The translations under genes and the position numbers were made by a program. DNA of 64,000 nt, taken from Campylorhamphus procurvoides. Lineage: Eukaryota > Chordata > Aves > Passeriformes > Dendrocolaptidae. Below the pieces are notes generated by a model that was not told the origin of the DNA, searched no databases, and saw only the letters and a list, made by a program, of their open reading frames with translations. This document shows positions 30,401-45,400 of this stretch, in pieces (position 1 is the first letter of the stretch; every line of letters begins with the position of its first letter). The stretch spans positions 1,496,088 to 1,560,087 of the forward strand of contig WBMV01004761.1 in the NCBI GenBank assembly GCA_013396655.1. The letters run 5' to 3'.

Positions 30401-33400
30401 ATGGGAAAGAGATAAAAACGGGGGGAAAAAAAAAATCACCTTTACAGTACTGGCAGAATTTAAACAGTAATGATCATCTATTTGATTCATCAGGATACTC
30501 AAAGTTACCATTTGATTGGAAGTCACTGAAATAAGCTACTGTGCAGAGAACGCATCCATTGAAGCACATCTATGTCCTCCATATTCATATTCTCATTTTT
30601 GCTTTATTTACTGTTAGCAAAAAAGAGACTTTTTTTCCGTCACATATACACAACAGTTTATCTCCTAGTGATTTTCAAACTTCAGGAATGGCTTCTTTGG
30701 TGAAAAAGAGGAGGAAACAAAGAAATTCAGTCCTCAAAGCAACTGCTGTAATGCTGCTTACAAAAAAGCCTGATGACAAAAAGCATCTTTTCCTTCCCTC
30801 TCTTGATCAACTCTTGTGAAATAAAGTCAGGGTCACACAAACACAGCGTACCACAAGGCTGGCAGCAAGCAGGGATTTTGGAAGAAAAACAGCAAATAGC
30901 CTGCTGACAACCAAGAGGCCATGATCCAAAATGGTCCCTGTATTGCCACTCAGTCCTCTCCCAGCTTTTTGTGTTCTCTGCAGCTGCAGGCAGACACCTC
31001 CCATCACACACATGTACACACAAAATTTACATAACTTCTCTGAAATAGTCATAGCCATATGAATGGCTTATTTCCATTGTATCATTGCTTTAGCGTCATG
31101 CTTTATATTATTTATTCTCTTATTTTTTATTCTAGGTAATCTATTCCCAGTGTATTCCTACTTGTGACCCAACAGACACACCCAAAACTTCCAAACTCCA
31201 ATCCAACAAAAATCATTATGCTTTCTTTCTCTGTCTTAAACAACTGCAGGTTAAAACAAAATTAAAAGCATAATAATTTTACAGCTCTCTCATAAACAAT
31301 TCCCTTTATAAAATCAAAGCATACTACATACATAAATATATATATACACACACACATACACACACACAAATCCTTTAAAAACCTCAGCATGACTCAAATC
31401 TTCCTCGGGCTAAACCAGCAAAATTAGACTTGTTAGGTTTAGTAGCAATTTATCTACACTAGAGCATCTTTGATGAGAGCTGAGAAAAGGCTGAGAGGCC
31501 CACACAGGAGCTCCCATAACCCACAAACTCACTGTTCTCCCTGGCAAGCAGGAGGAGTCCCTCACATTTCTCCCTTCCTACCTGCCTACAAAAGGAACAA
31601 CCCTCTTACCTAACTGTGTATTTAAGTGAGCCAGAATACTACAAAAAGCAGCAGACTGGTGCAGTACTGGTATATGAGAAGTACAGTAAAAACAACACCT
31701 AAATAGCGTATTTAGGATAAAACCAGAATTTGGACAATTCAAAACAATTATTTCTTGCTGGCCAAGGGTAGACAATCTACTGAGGAAGGAAACTAATAGG
31801 TAAAGGACGAAAGAATTTGAGCTAAACCCAGACAAATTGGTAAAAGCAAAAATCCAAGAGTTTACATTATAAGCTTAATTTATCTACAGCAACTACACTG
31901 CCTAAGTATACAGAGTATCAATTCCACTGTGTACAATAGTACCTGTTAAATACATGTCTTGTACAGTTTTATTAAGTAGAGCTGTACAGCTCCTACATGA
32001 AACTTTTAAGGCAATTTTACATAATGAAGACATGATTTTAGTTCCAAATAAAGATTGCAAGCCTATTTAAACTATGTGGGAAGCTCAGTGCCTGCACAAT
32101 TACCTGTTTCTTACTGTCTGCCACACTTAAAATCACATGTAGAAATTAAGAAAACATTCAATTATATAAAAGTTGTTGTTTATTTTTTCTTTTTTTAATC
32201 AGGAACTGCTAAAGTATTATGCTCGTACATAATCAGCAACAGCAACTACAGAACTCCAACTCTGGGCAGCAAAAAATATATAAAGCAGCATGCTACTAAA
32301 TCATTGAAAAAATGCAACTTTCAAAAATTACAGAAATTGTTTTACTCACAGTACATTTACATATGTGCAACTTACCTGTAATGCCTGGACTAGAAGGGTT
32401 AGATAAGGGTTTGGTGCCTTCTGATGACTGTTCTACGCTTTTGGAAAGGGATCCATCTACAAGTATGTCAGCTTCATCTATGTCATCGCAGGTCCCTCCA
32501 ATCTGAAGGAAATGAAGTTCTCCACCTAAAATCACAGACAACAGAAGAAGAAAGTTTAGACAGGCATGCAGCTAAACTCAATTCAAAAGACCGTTTTGCA
32601 GTTGAACTGCTGTGCAATTACAACAGTATCCAGTAAGATCATACAGGAATACTCATTTTGTTTTACTGTGACTGTTTTTTTTCAGGACAAATGCAAAACA
32701 GAAGTACAAAAATACTGCAGTTGTGAATGGTATTGAAGGTAAGACATAATGGAGAGACGAGTTGTAAAAGTTAATTAACAAAGGAAACATTAACAGAAAC
32801 TAAAAATCATAACTGTTGTGTCACTTTCCATAATCCAAAATATGCTTATAAACAGGAAGTGAAGGCCTACAGATACACATAAATGAATTCTGTTGTTTAC
32901 AGAGAAGTCATAGAACCACAGAACCATTTAGGTTGGAAAAGACCGCTAAGATCTCTAACTGCGACATTAACCCAGCATTGCCAAGGCCGCCACTACACCA
33001 CGTCCCTAAGTGCCACATCTACACATCTTTTCAATACCTCCAAGGATGGTGACTCCACCCACTTCCCTGGGCAGCCTGTTCCAATGCTTGCTAACTCCTT
33101 CTGTGAAGAAATTTTTCCTAATATCCAAGCTAAACCTCCCCTGCAGCAACTTGAGGCCATGTCCTCTTGCCCTATCCCTTGTTACTTGGGAGAAGAGGCC
33201 AAGCCTCACCTTGCTACAACCTCCTTTCAGGTAGCTGTAGAGTGATAAGATCCCTCTAGAGCCTCCTCTTCTCCAGGCTAAACAATCCCAGCTCCCTAAG
33301 CTGCTCAGAGGACTTTGCCTTAAGTCATTGTGAAGGAATGTTTAATTTTACATAAGGCTGTGGGGGAGGGGAGGCACTGTTAACCGGTTTCAGAAGTTAC

Positions 33401-36400
33401 AAAAATTCTAATCAGTAGGATTCCAATATGAAAATCCAACGGTAAGCCTGACATGTTTTTTTTGAAAAATGTTTACAGACCGACCTTCAGCATCTGATTA
33501 ACATTATGATAAGTCCTGTTATGCAAATTATCCAGGTAATCTGAAACAAACCAACTTGAGAATAAAAACGTAATAAAAACCCAAGAGAAAAGCAGTTGTG
33601 CATTGTGCATATGTTGTGCATTGTGAGGGGTGAGCAGAGTGAAACAGCAATCAAGAGGCACAAAGAGGCAGGGAGTGTGTGAGAGGCACAGAGAAAAGAC
33701 ATGAGATGCACAGAGAGCTAGTATAGGGTTTTTTTCGATCTCACTAAAAAAAGGGCTTCATAAAATCACTTTTTTAACAAGACAGAATAACAAGAGGAAA
33801 ATACTAGCTCAAATGATCAAAACAGAAGAATGGCTCCATGGACAGGATTTGTGCAGTGTGCTGGGGGACAATCCACCCAGGACCTGGAAGATGCTGCGTG
33901 AAAGCAGGGTTCCCAGGATGTAAAGGGATGGGAGATTTTCTCACCACCTGTATTTCACTTTTGTATTCTAACTTACTAAAACAGGTATTTCATTAAGCCA
34001 TTTCTTGGTGGGGCTCCTCTAACTGAGATCCAGTAAGATGCCTGTACTGCCCCTCTATCAGCCACAACCTACATGCTCCTGGTGCACAACAGCACATCCC
34101 AAGATGATCCCAAGTGTGGAGGGGAAAAAAATACTTAGTGCAAGTAACACTTAGGAGTTCCCTTGAAATCAAACAGCTCACAAATAAGCAATTCTCCTCA
34201 CACAAAGAGAATTAGATACACATTGGAAAACACAGACCTTGGCAGCTTCATTTGGTAATAAGCCAAACCTGTTTGTTTTCCACTCCGTTTACTGCTCAAA
34301 GATAAACAGCAGCAAAGAAGTCCTTACCATTTTATCCAAACCACAAGAGGAAGAGTCCTAAACCCTGTATTCCTGAAATACAGCAGCATTTTTCCAAAAA
34401 AAAAACCCCTCTGTGCTAAACTTGAGACATCTCACTTCCTCTTATTTGTTTTTAAAAAGCTTCTACAAAGAAGTTTATCATGAACTTCAGTTATACAACA
34501 TTAGCCTCTGGCTATGCACACTTTTCAAAACCCTGTAGATGGTTTTGCCCCTGTATCACAAAAGAGGCATTTTCTCTCTTAGAACATTCAAAGATATCTT
34601 TCTGAAGATGCATGTTTAATTATTCCTTTCAATAATACTGTAGTTTGTATAGTCACGTGCCAGTGAAAAAAATCTGTGCAGAAGACAATGCTGCCCTTTT
34701 TTTTTGGGTGTTATTACTGGTTCATCATTCACAGTACTAGGTTGAAACAGTGACTCACTCAGTGCTTTCAAATTCTAACCAGATAGCAAGCATTGAAAGT
34801 AGCAGTTAATCTGAAGACTTCTCTTGCATCTGTGAGACACTGGATTATTATATTAAGTATTGCCTCAGACAAACTCAAGCGTGTGTGTGAGTGTTGTGGG
34901 GGAAAGGACAGGTTGAATTACATGAAGCTGAGGTAATGCCCTATCCCATACCACAGCCCCTTCAAGCCTGCTGGGACAGCCTTTGAGCAGCTGTCAGTCT
35001 CTTGACTCTTGGAAGCTGGATTTGCACAGGACTCTGGGTGGTAACTTTAATTTTCTCTTTTTCTCTCTTTTTTTTACATTTTCTTCTTCTAATCTCCTTT
35101 CTTAGTATTTTGGGTAGCTTGAGATCAGATGGGCTGGATTATGATAGATTGCGTGGGTTAGCATGCACTAAGCCAATGCTTTGTGGAACGCTTTATTTTG
35201 ATTGAATGTTACCCTTCGAACTTTTGCCAAGTACTCTCATTTTCTAAAGTTTACCAGCAAAGTACCTCCTGAGAATACATGTGCAGCTTTTCTTCCTTAT
35301 GCTCCCTCTCAAGGTGTTATAAGAACTGAAGGCTCTTTAATATAACCAGAGGGTGGATATTGTTGGAGCCTTGTATACTTCTAAAGCAAAACCCCTTCAG
35401 TGAGCTCACAGCTGAAGTGCTGGGGTCTTACGGCATCACTCTGACAGAGGCAATAAATGCTTCTGTTGCACTACCAAGGAAATATGAAAGCTGACACTGA
35501 TTTACTCAGTTATCACATAGGAGACGAACTCAAAAACCAGCATCATCATGCCTTCCCCCCCAAAACCAGGTAACACAAAACATTGTTAAATTTAATTCTA
35601 AAGTGTATTTAAAATCTGCAATTTGCACAGACTCAAAAACCTGGTCGGCAATACAAACAGAATATAAAAATAGTAAGTCCAGTCAAATCAATCACAAGCT
35701 TCCTTCTGGCAAAAAGGTTACTGGTTCCAGGAAAGCAGCATTGGCACAAGGTAGGGAATATGTCACAGACTAGGCCACTGCACTTAAAGCCCATATGGTG
35801 AGACATTCCGTATCCCAAACGTATTCTGCACTGTGGAAGAAGTCTGGAAGAGTGACACAATCATCAGCAGCAAATTGCAACTGAAGGACATAGTCAAACA
35901 ACATTCGAATAGTTAAAAAGGAATTGGAAAACAAAGCCACTCCACAGGAAACTATGCACTAAACAACTTAAAATTCCCTTATTTCTCTCAACACAGGGCT
36001 GTAGAGAAAGGGTTAGCTCTAAATGTGCAAGTTCAGAACACTTGAAAAATGTCATCAAGAGAGCTATCCCAAAACCTCACTCCAACACAATTTACACTAT
36101 TTTTGGAGATTTTAGCTATAAAATTCCATCCTGACTTATGAAAAAATAGAATGCAATTGAATAGGGACAAGGGAAAGTTACTATGCCTAGCAAGAAATAA
36201 TTAAAAGGGCTATTATGGGATGAAGAAAAATCAACTAGCCAGCAGTTCTGCAAAAGAGGCTCTTGTGAGTGCGAATATAAACCTCATTCAATTTCCTGCT
36301 CAAAAGTGCAAACATTCCACTATGTATACATGCACATGGTTATGCACTGACTGCAGAGCTGCTTAAGGAATTCTGTTTCATTCAAAGACAGCTGTAGGAT

Positions 36401-39400
36401 TACTGTGCCTGGTTTTGGGAATCTCATCAAGAAACATGTGGTCTGACTTGAGCAAGTCTTTTGGGAGTGAAAAGTAAGGGTTGTGGGGTTTTTATTGTTT
36501 TATTTTAAAGTCCCTAAGGAAAGTTTAAAAGGATTGGAGATATTCAACCTGAGAAAATAAACATTTGGAGAAGAACAGGATTTAAACAAACTTTTTAAAA
36601 AAAATCTCCTTGCCATGCTCTAACAAATAGTCCAACTGATATGACTCCAATGAACAAAGATGATATAGGCTGAACACTAGAGGGGGGGAAATCACCAAGG
36701 ACAGCACGCAGTAGAAAAAATTTCATGAATAGGCTGTTAAATCTCCATGTTGAAGATGTATAAAAACAGAGTGATCAGTACTCTATTTCTAAATGGGTAA
36801 GCGTAACTGACCCTGACTTGAAGATGATCTCTTAGCATCACTTCCAACACTAATTATGATGTGTAAAAATGTGACCTCTCCTCAATCCTATTCGACTCCA
36901 TTGCCTAAGATGATAGAAACTTGAAAATACTACATTTATTCTTGAACTTCAAATACAGAGTATACAAGGCTGACAAAGCCTAATGACAAGGAAAGCACAA
37001 AGAAGATCCAAACTAAACCAGAAAAAAGCTAGCAAGTATAATTAGTACTCACTCAAGTCAAAAGCAGGAAATATGCTACAAATGAAAGGTACAAGATTTG
37101 GGAGAATAAATTCTCAAAAGCATCAAAGTGCCATCCAGTTCTGTCAGGCTTGCCATAAGAAATCTCAGCACAGACAACTCACTTTTGACATCCCAAACTC
37201 CAGACTGAAAAAATACTTTTTCCAACAAAGGGGAGGGAGTAGGAAAACTCTTGTTATAACCTAATACCTTTTCAGTGTTATAATATAACACATTTAGAAA
37301 TGTCAGGTGAGCACAAGCCAGCAATGCTTCAGTCACTAGGAGTTCAAGCACTCAGAGAGATTGTATAGCTTTTAACACTTGGTCAGACAGTCTATGCAGA
37401 AGGTACCTCCTCCACCCGAACACTCTGAACATTTCCACTTTTTATAGTATTTGTTGGAAATGCCACCATTTTCCTAGTCAATATTTCTACAGAGACCTTC
37501 AGATACTTCACAAGGAAGAACATCAAAGCAGTGACAGAAAATTGACACTTCTTTATGATCTTTTAAAAATACTCCCAGAAACACAAATACAGACAAATTT
37601 CAAAACTGCCAAAGCAAAACACAGGCAGAGATTTGCATCGTTATGTTGAATTAAAATAGGTATGTTTCAGCTACTACAGTTTTTCTACCTAACTCCATCT
37701 TTCAAGCAAAGGTCAACAAAATCCGCTGAATGATAAACACAGTTAAGCAGCTAAAGTAAGGAAGCAATCCAAAACAAATGCAACAAAGGAAAAAAAAAAG
37801 GAGAATGCATGTTGTGGAACATTTTCTTAAGTAATTTTTAGTAGGACTCTGACTTAAAAAGAAGTTAGATGAAAACTGAGATATCGAGAAGACAGTGACA
37901 ACTGCAACTCTGAAATTTATGCCTCCATAAAAAACTGTATCTGATCCTCTTAAGTATCACATGATAGGCTTTGAAGATCATCAAAAGACCACCCTACAGA
38001 AGAATGCAAAATACAAAGAGATTAAAGTCCACCATGTTTGCTTAACAGAACTGGAACCAAGAATCTACTTGCACACTTCTTCCCAGAGGTCAACCCCAGG
38101 TAATCCTTGCAGAAGTACCTGAAGGTGACACCAAGAGGTAACATTCTGAAATGGGACTCACAAGGACGGATGACGTCAAATGCAGGTCTATAACATCTCT
38201 ACATGAAACCACTCCAAACCTAAGCACCCATTCACATGGAGGTTTCTTTTCTGTCATATCTTAAAGGCAGCTATGGAAAAATTTTATGATGTACCAATAA
38301 AAATAATGTCAACAAGCAGGAGAAGCAGAAAAAAAAAAGGTTATTCTGTATCTAAAACTTTCAGGTACTAAAGCACCTCTTTGCCCACCCTCACCATCCA
38401 AGCAAGTGAACAGGAAAGAATGTACCGTTCAGTTTATATTCCTGAATAGTTTTCCAACATCCAAGCCTTTCCAATGCACCTATGTCCCAAAACACTTACT
38501 TAACGTTTTCTCTTAACTCTTTGCACTACAAGCTCCTTTGAAGCAGGATTAATGTTGAATACATCAGTGAATACAGTTATTCTACTTTCAACATGTATCT
38601 TCCTAATGCTGTCAGACTGCAGGCACTATCTCATACATGGTGGAAAACCTAGAGCATCAAAGACCTCAAAGTGATTTTGGAAGAAGCCTACGAAAACTGC
38701 ATTTGAGAAAAAGTAACCATAAAAACCCCCCATCTTCAACCACCTAGCAGCTAAGCATGACATTTTACACCCTTACAGCAGAAAGTTTAAAGGATGATTA
38801 CGACTCCAGACAACAAAAATTAAGTGAAACCTATTCCATACATTAAGTTACTCAAATGTACCATAAGATATAGGATTGAAAAAGTTGTATTAATAGTTGA
38901 GGTTCTTGATGTACTTTTTTAGTGTTCCTGAAATTTATGCCTTACAATTATTTATACACATCTCAGATCAAGCAATTCTTTACAAAGCATCATATTATGA
39001 CTCTTTGAGGCTTCAGACATACCTAGCACCAGATCCTGAAATCCAGACTTCTAGCAGTCATAGATCCCTAAATACTTATGATAGCTTTGGTTTCAATTTC
39101 TCAAAAGTGAGAAAAATTACATCAGGAAAAGTAACTGAAATGCTAAAAAAGGAATAAAAATTGAAAGATTTTAAAGACATTTAAGCTATGAATCCAAAGT
39201 CCATTCTAATATGATGGCAGAGCAGAAAATGGAAATTCCAGCTAGAGGCGCAATGGGTGTAAATGGAAGATAAGAATAATCAATAGATTTATTTTTTTTT
39301 AAGTAATCAGAATACTATATTCAAAATAGGAAAATTGAGGGCTGAGGGATACCTGCAGCACACTGGACTACAGAAGAAAAAAAACCCCAAGCCTCAGTCA

Positions 39401-42400
39401 TTTTAAAGACAGCAAGAAGTCCCAACAAAGCTATTTATAAATTACTAGATGGATATTATAATACTCTGAGATTTACTGAAAAAGTAGAATGATGTGTTTG
39501 TTTATTACGAGGAAGATGAAGTATTCTCCAGTCAGTAACAGAGATGGTGGTTGTCTAGGCAGAGGCAAATACTCCTACACACACAGGATAAAGGCTTCCA
39601 GCTCAACAGACCTGTTATCTTACACTCCATGTCCAAAACAGGTTAGATTATACTAAATGCTACAAGACTATAATTCCCATACACACTAACACCTCATGGG
39701 AAAGTATTATGCACAGTAACAATAAGCCGTTTAACTTTTATCATTAATCTTAAAACACAAGAAAGACAAAAGAGATTTGATGCAACAAAGAAATTAAGAG
39801 TAATACAATGCTGTAGAAAAAAAACTTCGCAAGGTTTGGAGTTCTTTGTAATGAGTTTACAGTTTGATCAGCTAAAAATAGGTAAAAACATTATGACATG
39901 GAGATGATATACTAACAATTTTCAAAGGCAATTAACCTTTCAGTCAGAGTTCCATTTTAACTAGGAAAAAGCATGCATTATTAAATACAGCTGAAACAGT
40001 TTAACAGACGTTTCTTCAAAAGCAGTTATGAAAAGAGAATGATTCAGTAAATATGAATGCTACCTTTAGGAATCTGCAAACATCAATAGTAGCTGGTAAC
40101 ATGCAATGTTTTCATTCATATTTGAAAAGCAAATCTAAAATCTCCCTTTTAAAACTCTTGGTAGGTGACTGATAAAGATGGAGCCCTTAACAAAAATGAG
40201 ATGTTTACAACAAGCTTGACGTTATCTCTTGAAAATAATATGTAAATCTGATTTAACAACCACTCATAGGAGAACTGTGTAATCAATGTGACACCACCAT
40301 TAAAGGAGGAAAGGTATTAATTCAAATTCTTCTAGTAGAGAGGAAGTTCAACATAACATTGGTGGGAATTAATTTGAAACGTATGAACCATCCCACCAGC
40401 TCTGTCCCTTTGAGAGCCTGTGGTGGTTTAGTTTTCTTGGTTTTGGTTTAGGCCTTCCTTGGTAGCAAGGTTGTAACTAAGGAAGTATTCCACACCGTTC
40501 CTTCATGTAATCAGGTGTATATAAGACAGGAGGAAGATNTTTCCACTAGAGCTGCATACAACTGCAGAATTAAATAAAACACTGGTGCGTGGAAGAACTC
40601 AGCTAGATGACAGGCAGAGCCATTTCCACTGTTCCAATGTGACACAAGGGAAGCAGAGAGTTTTGTGCTGGTTTAGTGACTTATACAAAGTAGTTGTTGC
40701 CTGGACATTTATACTCTACACGCCCCCTTGCCCAAAATGTCATGTGTTCATTAGGAAAATATACTTAACAATCCTGCATGGATAGTCTGGCTTTCGTGCT
40801 CAAGAGGGTACAATCCCAACTGCAAAAAGCTGAATCAGAAAAAGTAGCATGCTACCTGAATGAAGATAATATCTGTTCCAGTGGTCATTTATAACACATT
40901 GTCTTCTCTGTCCTCTTGAATATCATTAATTACAAACAGGAGACATTTTTCAGAAACGTGATTTGTTTAGCACAGAAATAATTACTTACAAGAACTACTT
41001 TTATTTTTTTTGGACTTAAGAAAATCTGTGCCTCTACAAGACCAAATTTACTAGTACACTGGACACAAACAGGAATTATTGTCATTCTACAGGTTAAAAT
41101 CTACATTTAAGGTGAGGAATTAACTAGAGTCCATGCTTCCCAGAACTGAATTAAACTGTATGTAAATTCAATAAGATTTGCCTATTAATGTTCTGAAATA
41201 TATATTCAATATCTTCAATATAATCCAAATACAGTAAAATCAATAATTTAAAAAAAAAAATTAAAGAATAGTCTTACCTTTGGTGCATGCACATAATCTG
41301 TCTGTGCCCGAACAGTATATCACAGAGACAAACATATCTGGTTCCTCAGTGCCCTCTTTTTTCGGTGGCTCCACTTTGGCCAGAATTTCAAAGTTCGAAA
41401 GGTCTAATATTTTTACATATCCTCCCTGAGTAGTTATTACCAGGTGCCCAAGAGTAGAGATCTCAGATCTTCTTTCTCTCCCACTGCCATTTTTAGAAGT
41501 TAATTGTATTTCCTCTACAGGCTCCTCACAGTCATCCTCTCGATTATCCAATATATCCGGTGGGAGCAAAATCATTGAGGTAATTGTGTCTTGGGGGTCT
41601 TTGATATGCTGGATTTTAACTGGTTCCTCCTCTAGAGTAACTATTCTAGTGGCATAATTCATCTTATAAAGGACTAGGTATCCACCACTAACACTTCTCT
41701 GTTCAGGCTGAATAATTAAAGGAGTTGGTACATCTGCTGGTGACTCATGCTGGATTACATCAATACTTGTGCCATTCACTACAGCAAGACTTGATTCTAG
41801 TTCCCCCTTCCTTCTACTACATAGTGCCGAGTTTAATTTATTTAAATTATTCAAGGCCTCTACTTGATTTATTGCACTCAGAGATTCGACAGGGCAAGTC
41901 CGCAGTCCTACTAACAGATGAACTCCATCTGCACAAGGTGTGATGGAATCTACACACAGGTTCTCCTCCTCCGCAAACTTTGGCAGACGCAGGCACTGAA
42001 CCAAAGTCCCAGGCTTAGGAACCATGGAGCTCCACTTGTCCGAGTCTGGAGATGTTAGGTTGGCTGCAGCATCTGCAAACTGCTGAATGTAAGTCACAGG
42101 GGGATCCTGTAACAGCAACTGCTCCTGGCTGTCCAGCTCCATCTCAATGATTTGTGGAACTGTGAAACCATCATCATGTATACTTTTACTCATAATATTG
42201 TTCATCTGCGAAAAGAGTTTTCCTGCTTTTTCATCAGACTCCTTAATGCTGTATAGCAGCAATACAGGTAAAGTCCTCCTTACCAGAGGGGAATTCAGTT
42301 CTGAATTAGTGCAGGATTCATTGTCAGTTGATCCCTGTTCCGAGACACTCTCACCTCGAGTCCTACTTAAGCCATCCAGTGACCTCTGAGAGTTACTGCT

Positions 42401-45400
42401 AACAGGAGAGGTAGCAGGTGATTTGTATGTTAATAGACCTCCAGCTAATAAACAAGGAAAGGGAATGTTGTGTTGTTCTAGATGTTTTTCCTTCATCTTT
42501 TCACTCTTACAGTTGGCCAAACAGGGATTTGCCCCAAGTTCTTCTAGATCCTTAACCGTGTCTTCCAGAACATTTGCAACAATTTCCCACTGAAGTTTTT
42601 CGGGTTGCTGAAGAACACTGAGAGCTGTTATATCAAGGCTGACTTCCATAGTTTCTTTTTGTGATGTATGCCCTTTAAAACAAAAATGTTTAACATAACA
42701 TATATGCTAAAAAGAAATAAAGGAATCATATTGCACATATTACTGTTTAATGGAAAAAAAATCTTTACATCTCATGCTCTTTTTCCCCCTTGATGATCCT
42801 TACTCAAAGACGTAAACTGGATTATGGAAAATAAACATGTAATCCTGCCTCCCAACAAAATTTCTGATTAAACCTCTAAGAAAATAACACAAGAACATCA
42901 AGCATAGTACCATTCTCTTCCATATGAAATCTTAATTCAGGAAGAGAAATACTTTATCAAAGTGCATATTCACAGGGAAACAATGAAGATACAGAAACTC
43001 TTTCTGGCAACACCCTCAATTTAAAGGGTTTTATAGAGCTGTAATTGGCTCTGGTTCTAAGTATGTCCTTTTATCTTGGTTTGTGCTCTTTATTGACAGC
43101 AAGATAAGCAATGATTGTTGTCAAGTGAGACATTTATTAACCAATTAAGTGGGGTTTTTCTGGCTCCTGTACATAATCTCTTTACCACACAAACAGGGAC
43201 TTAAATACTGGCATTGCTTTCAAAATAAATACTTTTCATTTTTTCTAATACAGTGAATATAATACTATTGATTTTGACAGAGCTTTTTTAAAAGCCTGAC
43301 AGAAAAATTTCCCCTCTGACCTCTAAACTGTTACATAGATCAGATATAACCTACCTGTCACAGATTCTGATCTGGAATGCTCTTCACTGTCTGAATCCTC
43401 CAGTAAGTCATCACTGAAAAAAGAAAAGCATGACTGACATCATGTACACTGTAACCATATGCTTATTTTTAAAAATTAGTAAAAAACTAACATTTATTAC
43501 AACTGGCCATTCCTTGTAGTTGGCACTGTAGATCCATTGATGAGTTCATCACACACTAACAACATAAAGACTTTTTTCCTCCATTATCAAAGCACTAGAC
43601 CAGCTTTCTGTTTGTCTCATTCTACAATTCTATTTCCTTATATTCAGACGTAAATGGAACTAAAATGAAAGCTGGTGTATTGCTTTTAAAAATACTACCA
43701 GATTAATAATTTTGTCATAAAAGGAGATTCTGTTCAAAAAAACTCTTCATGAGAAATAGGCCATTTAGTAGTTCTAAGAAAATATGAATAATTTATGCAC
43801 CTGGCTTTTCCAATATAAGAAATGACTTCCTATTACAGGCTCCTTACACACGGGAAGAACAGTAATGCCTTTGCAGCTTCAGGTGTAACTACTCGCAATA
43901 CCAAGTTAGATCCTTAGATTTCAACAAACAGGATGCTTCCTCCTCACATCCAAGAATTAGATCTGTCTTGGTTCAAACCTGAACAACCTTCACCACGTGA
44001 CAGAGACAATTCAATACTTTGATTCTCATCCAGCTTCCCCTTGAGTGGGAAAGGGATAGTAAATTTCATGTAGGTTAAGTGAAGTAAAAGATGCTTAGTT
44101 TGGAGCAGTATGAATGCACTGGTTGTATTATCCTTTACCTAGCTCTTAAAATTGGTTTAATTCTTTAACTTAAGGAGTTCACAGCCCTAAAACTACAGTA
44201 AAAGTCCAAGCAGCTGCTGAGCCCCACATGCTGATCTTGCCCATGTTTCTACATACCCTTTTCAGAAAGCCAAGCTTCGTATTTGCTCTGCAGTACTGTA
44301 CATATCACATAAAGCTTAAAACCAAAGATGTACTTCACCGTGCATATAGCAGTAGTTACCTTCCATAATGCAGAAGTTTAAGAAGAAACATTCAGAAAAT
44401 TACCAAGACTCCCCAAAGACCTTTCATCCTGAATTTTCCAACAATTAATCACCCTTTTGTTTGAGTTTTGGCAATATGAGATAGGAGTTCCAGAGTGCAA
44501 GAAGCATAAATGAAAGAATACTACTTTTTCTCATGTGACACTTTTGGAGGACTGCCATAACCTCTAGCTTATTCTAAAGCTTGCAACAGGACTAATTGTT
44601 TATAGAGCATGTATATATGTAATAAAGGTACACAATGAAATACAAATTCCTAGCACACACACATTTGTTTTCAGAATGACATAGGCAGAAATTTCGGAGA
44701 AGCAATCAGAAAAAGCATGTTCCAGAAGTCTCTGAGTAGCCTTTACTTTCAAAGCATGAAATGTATAATCAGGAATTAAAATGAAAATAAAAAAACTGAT
44801 CCAAAAGTTATATCTCTTTCTCTTTGCTCTCTGCCTCTGAAACATTAGCATAGGGCAGTAATGAGATTGCTATCTCTCTGCTACAGGAGTTTAAAAATTG
44901 AAATAGCAGGAAGGTATCTTTAAAAACAGGAATTTAGATTACTGCTCTTCAAGTGTTGAATTGTGTACAGATAAACAGTGACTAAAAATATTATCTCCAA
45001 GAAAAAAAAAATTACCATTCTTACATTTCACAAAGCATGACAACTAAATGGCATTTACCACTTATACAGCAGCATTTCATATTTCTAATGCTGTATATTG
45101 GCATACCTGTCTCCTTCTAATTTTGGTATATCTGAGCAGCTGGATGAGTCTTCTAACCATGCGAGCGTTGGTCTCCTTGAGTCAACCCCTGAGCTCTGTT
45201 CTCCTGACAACATAAGTTGCTGCACAATAGCCGGATCATAGGCATTAATTTCAAACTTTAAGTGGACCTGAGAAATGATAACAGAAAACAGAAGAGGTAT
45301 TAGATTTGAATTGAATCAAGATATGCTTAGTCAGTAAATAATTCCTAAAAGCTGATTGTTTATATTGCATACCTTCATAAGTTTGGAAACATCCCATATG

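Larger units (their letters stand above)
32526..41277 (-). other. BIRC6 intron 10 (8.75 kb)
   Basis: The largest complete intron here. It holds a sense-oriented CR1 (32908-33325), an older CR1 (about 36525-36868), short tandem repeats at 33596-33625 and a probable solo LTR (40419-40616). About 34000-36500 and 37000-40400 show nothing recognisable. Confidence 0.85.

Noticed and set aside
32883..33245. 120-codon plus-strand open frame
   Set aside because: It is antisense to the CR1 ORF2 remnant at 32908-33325.
41725..42389. Plus-strand open frames opposite exon 10
   Set aside because: Shadows of the conserved BIRC6 exon on the other strand.
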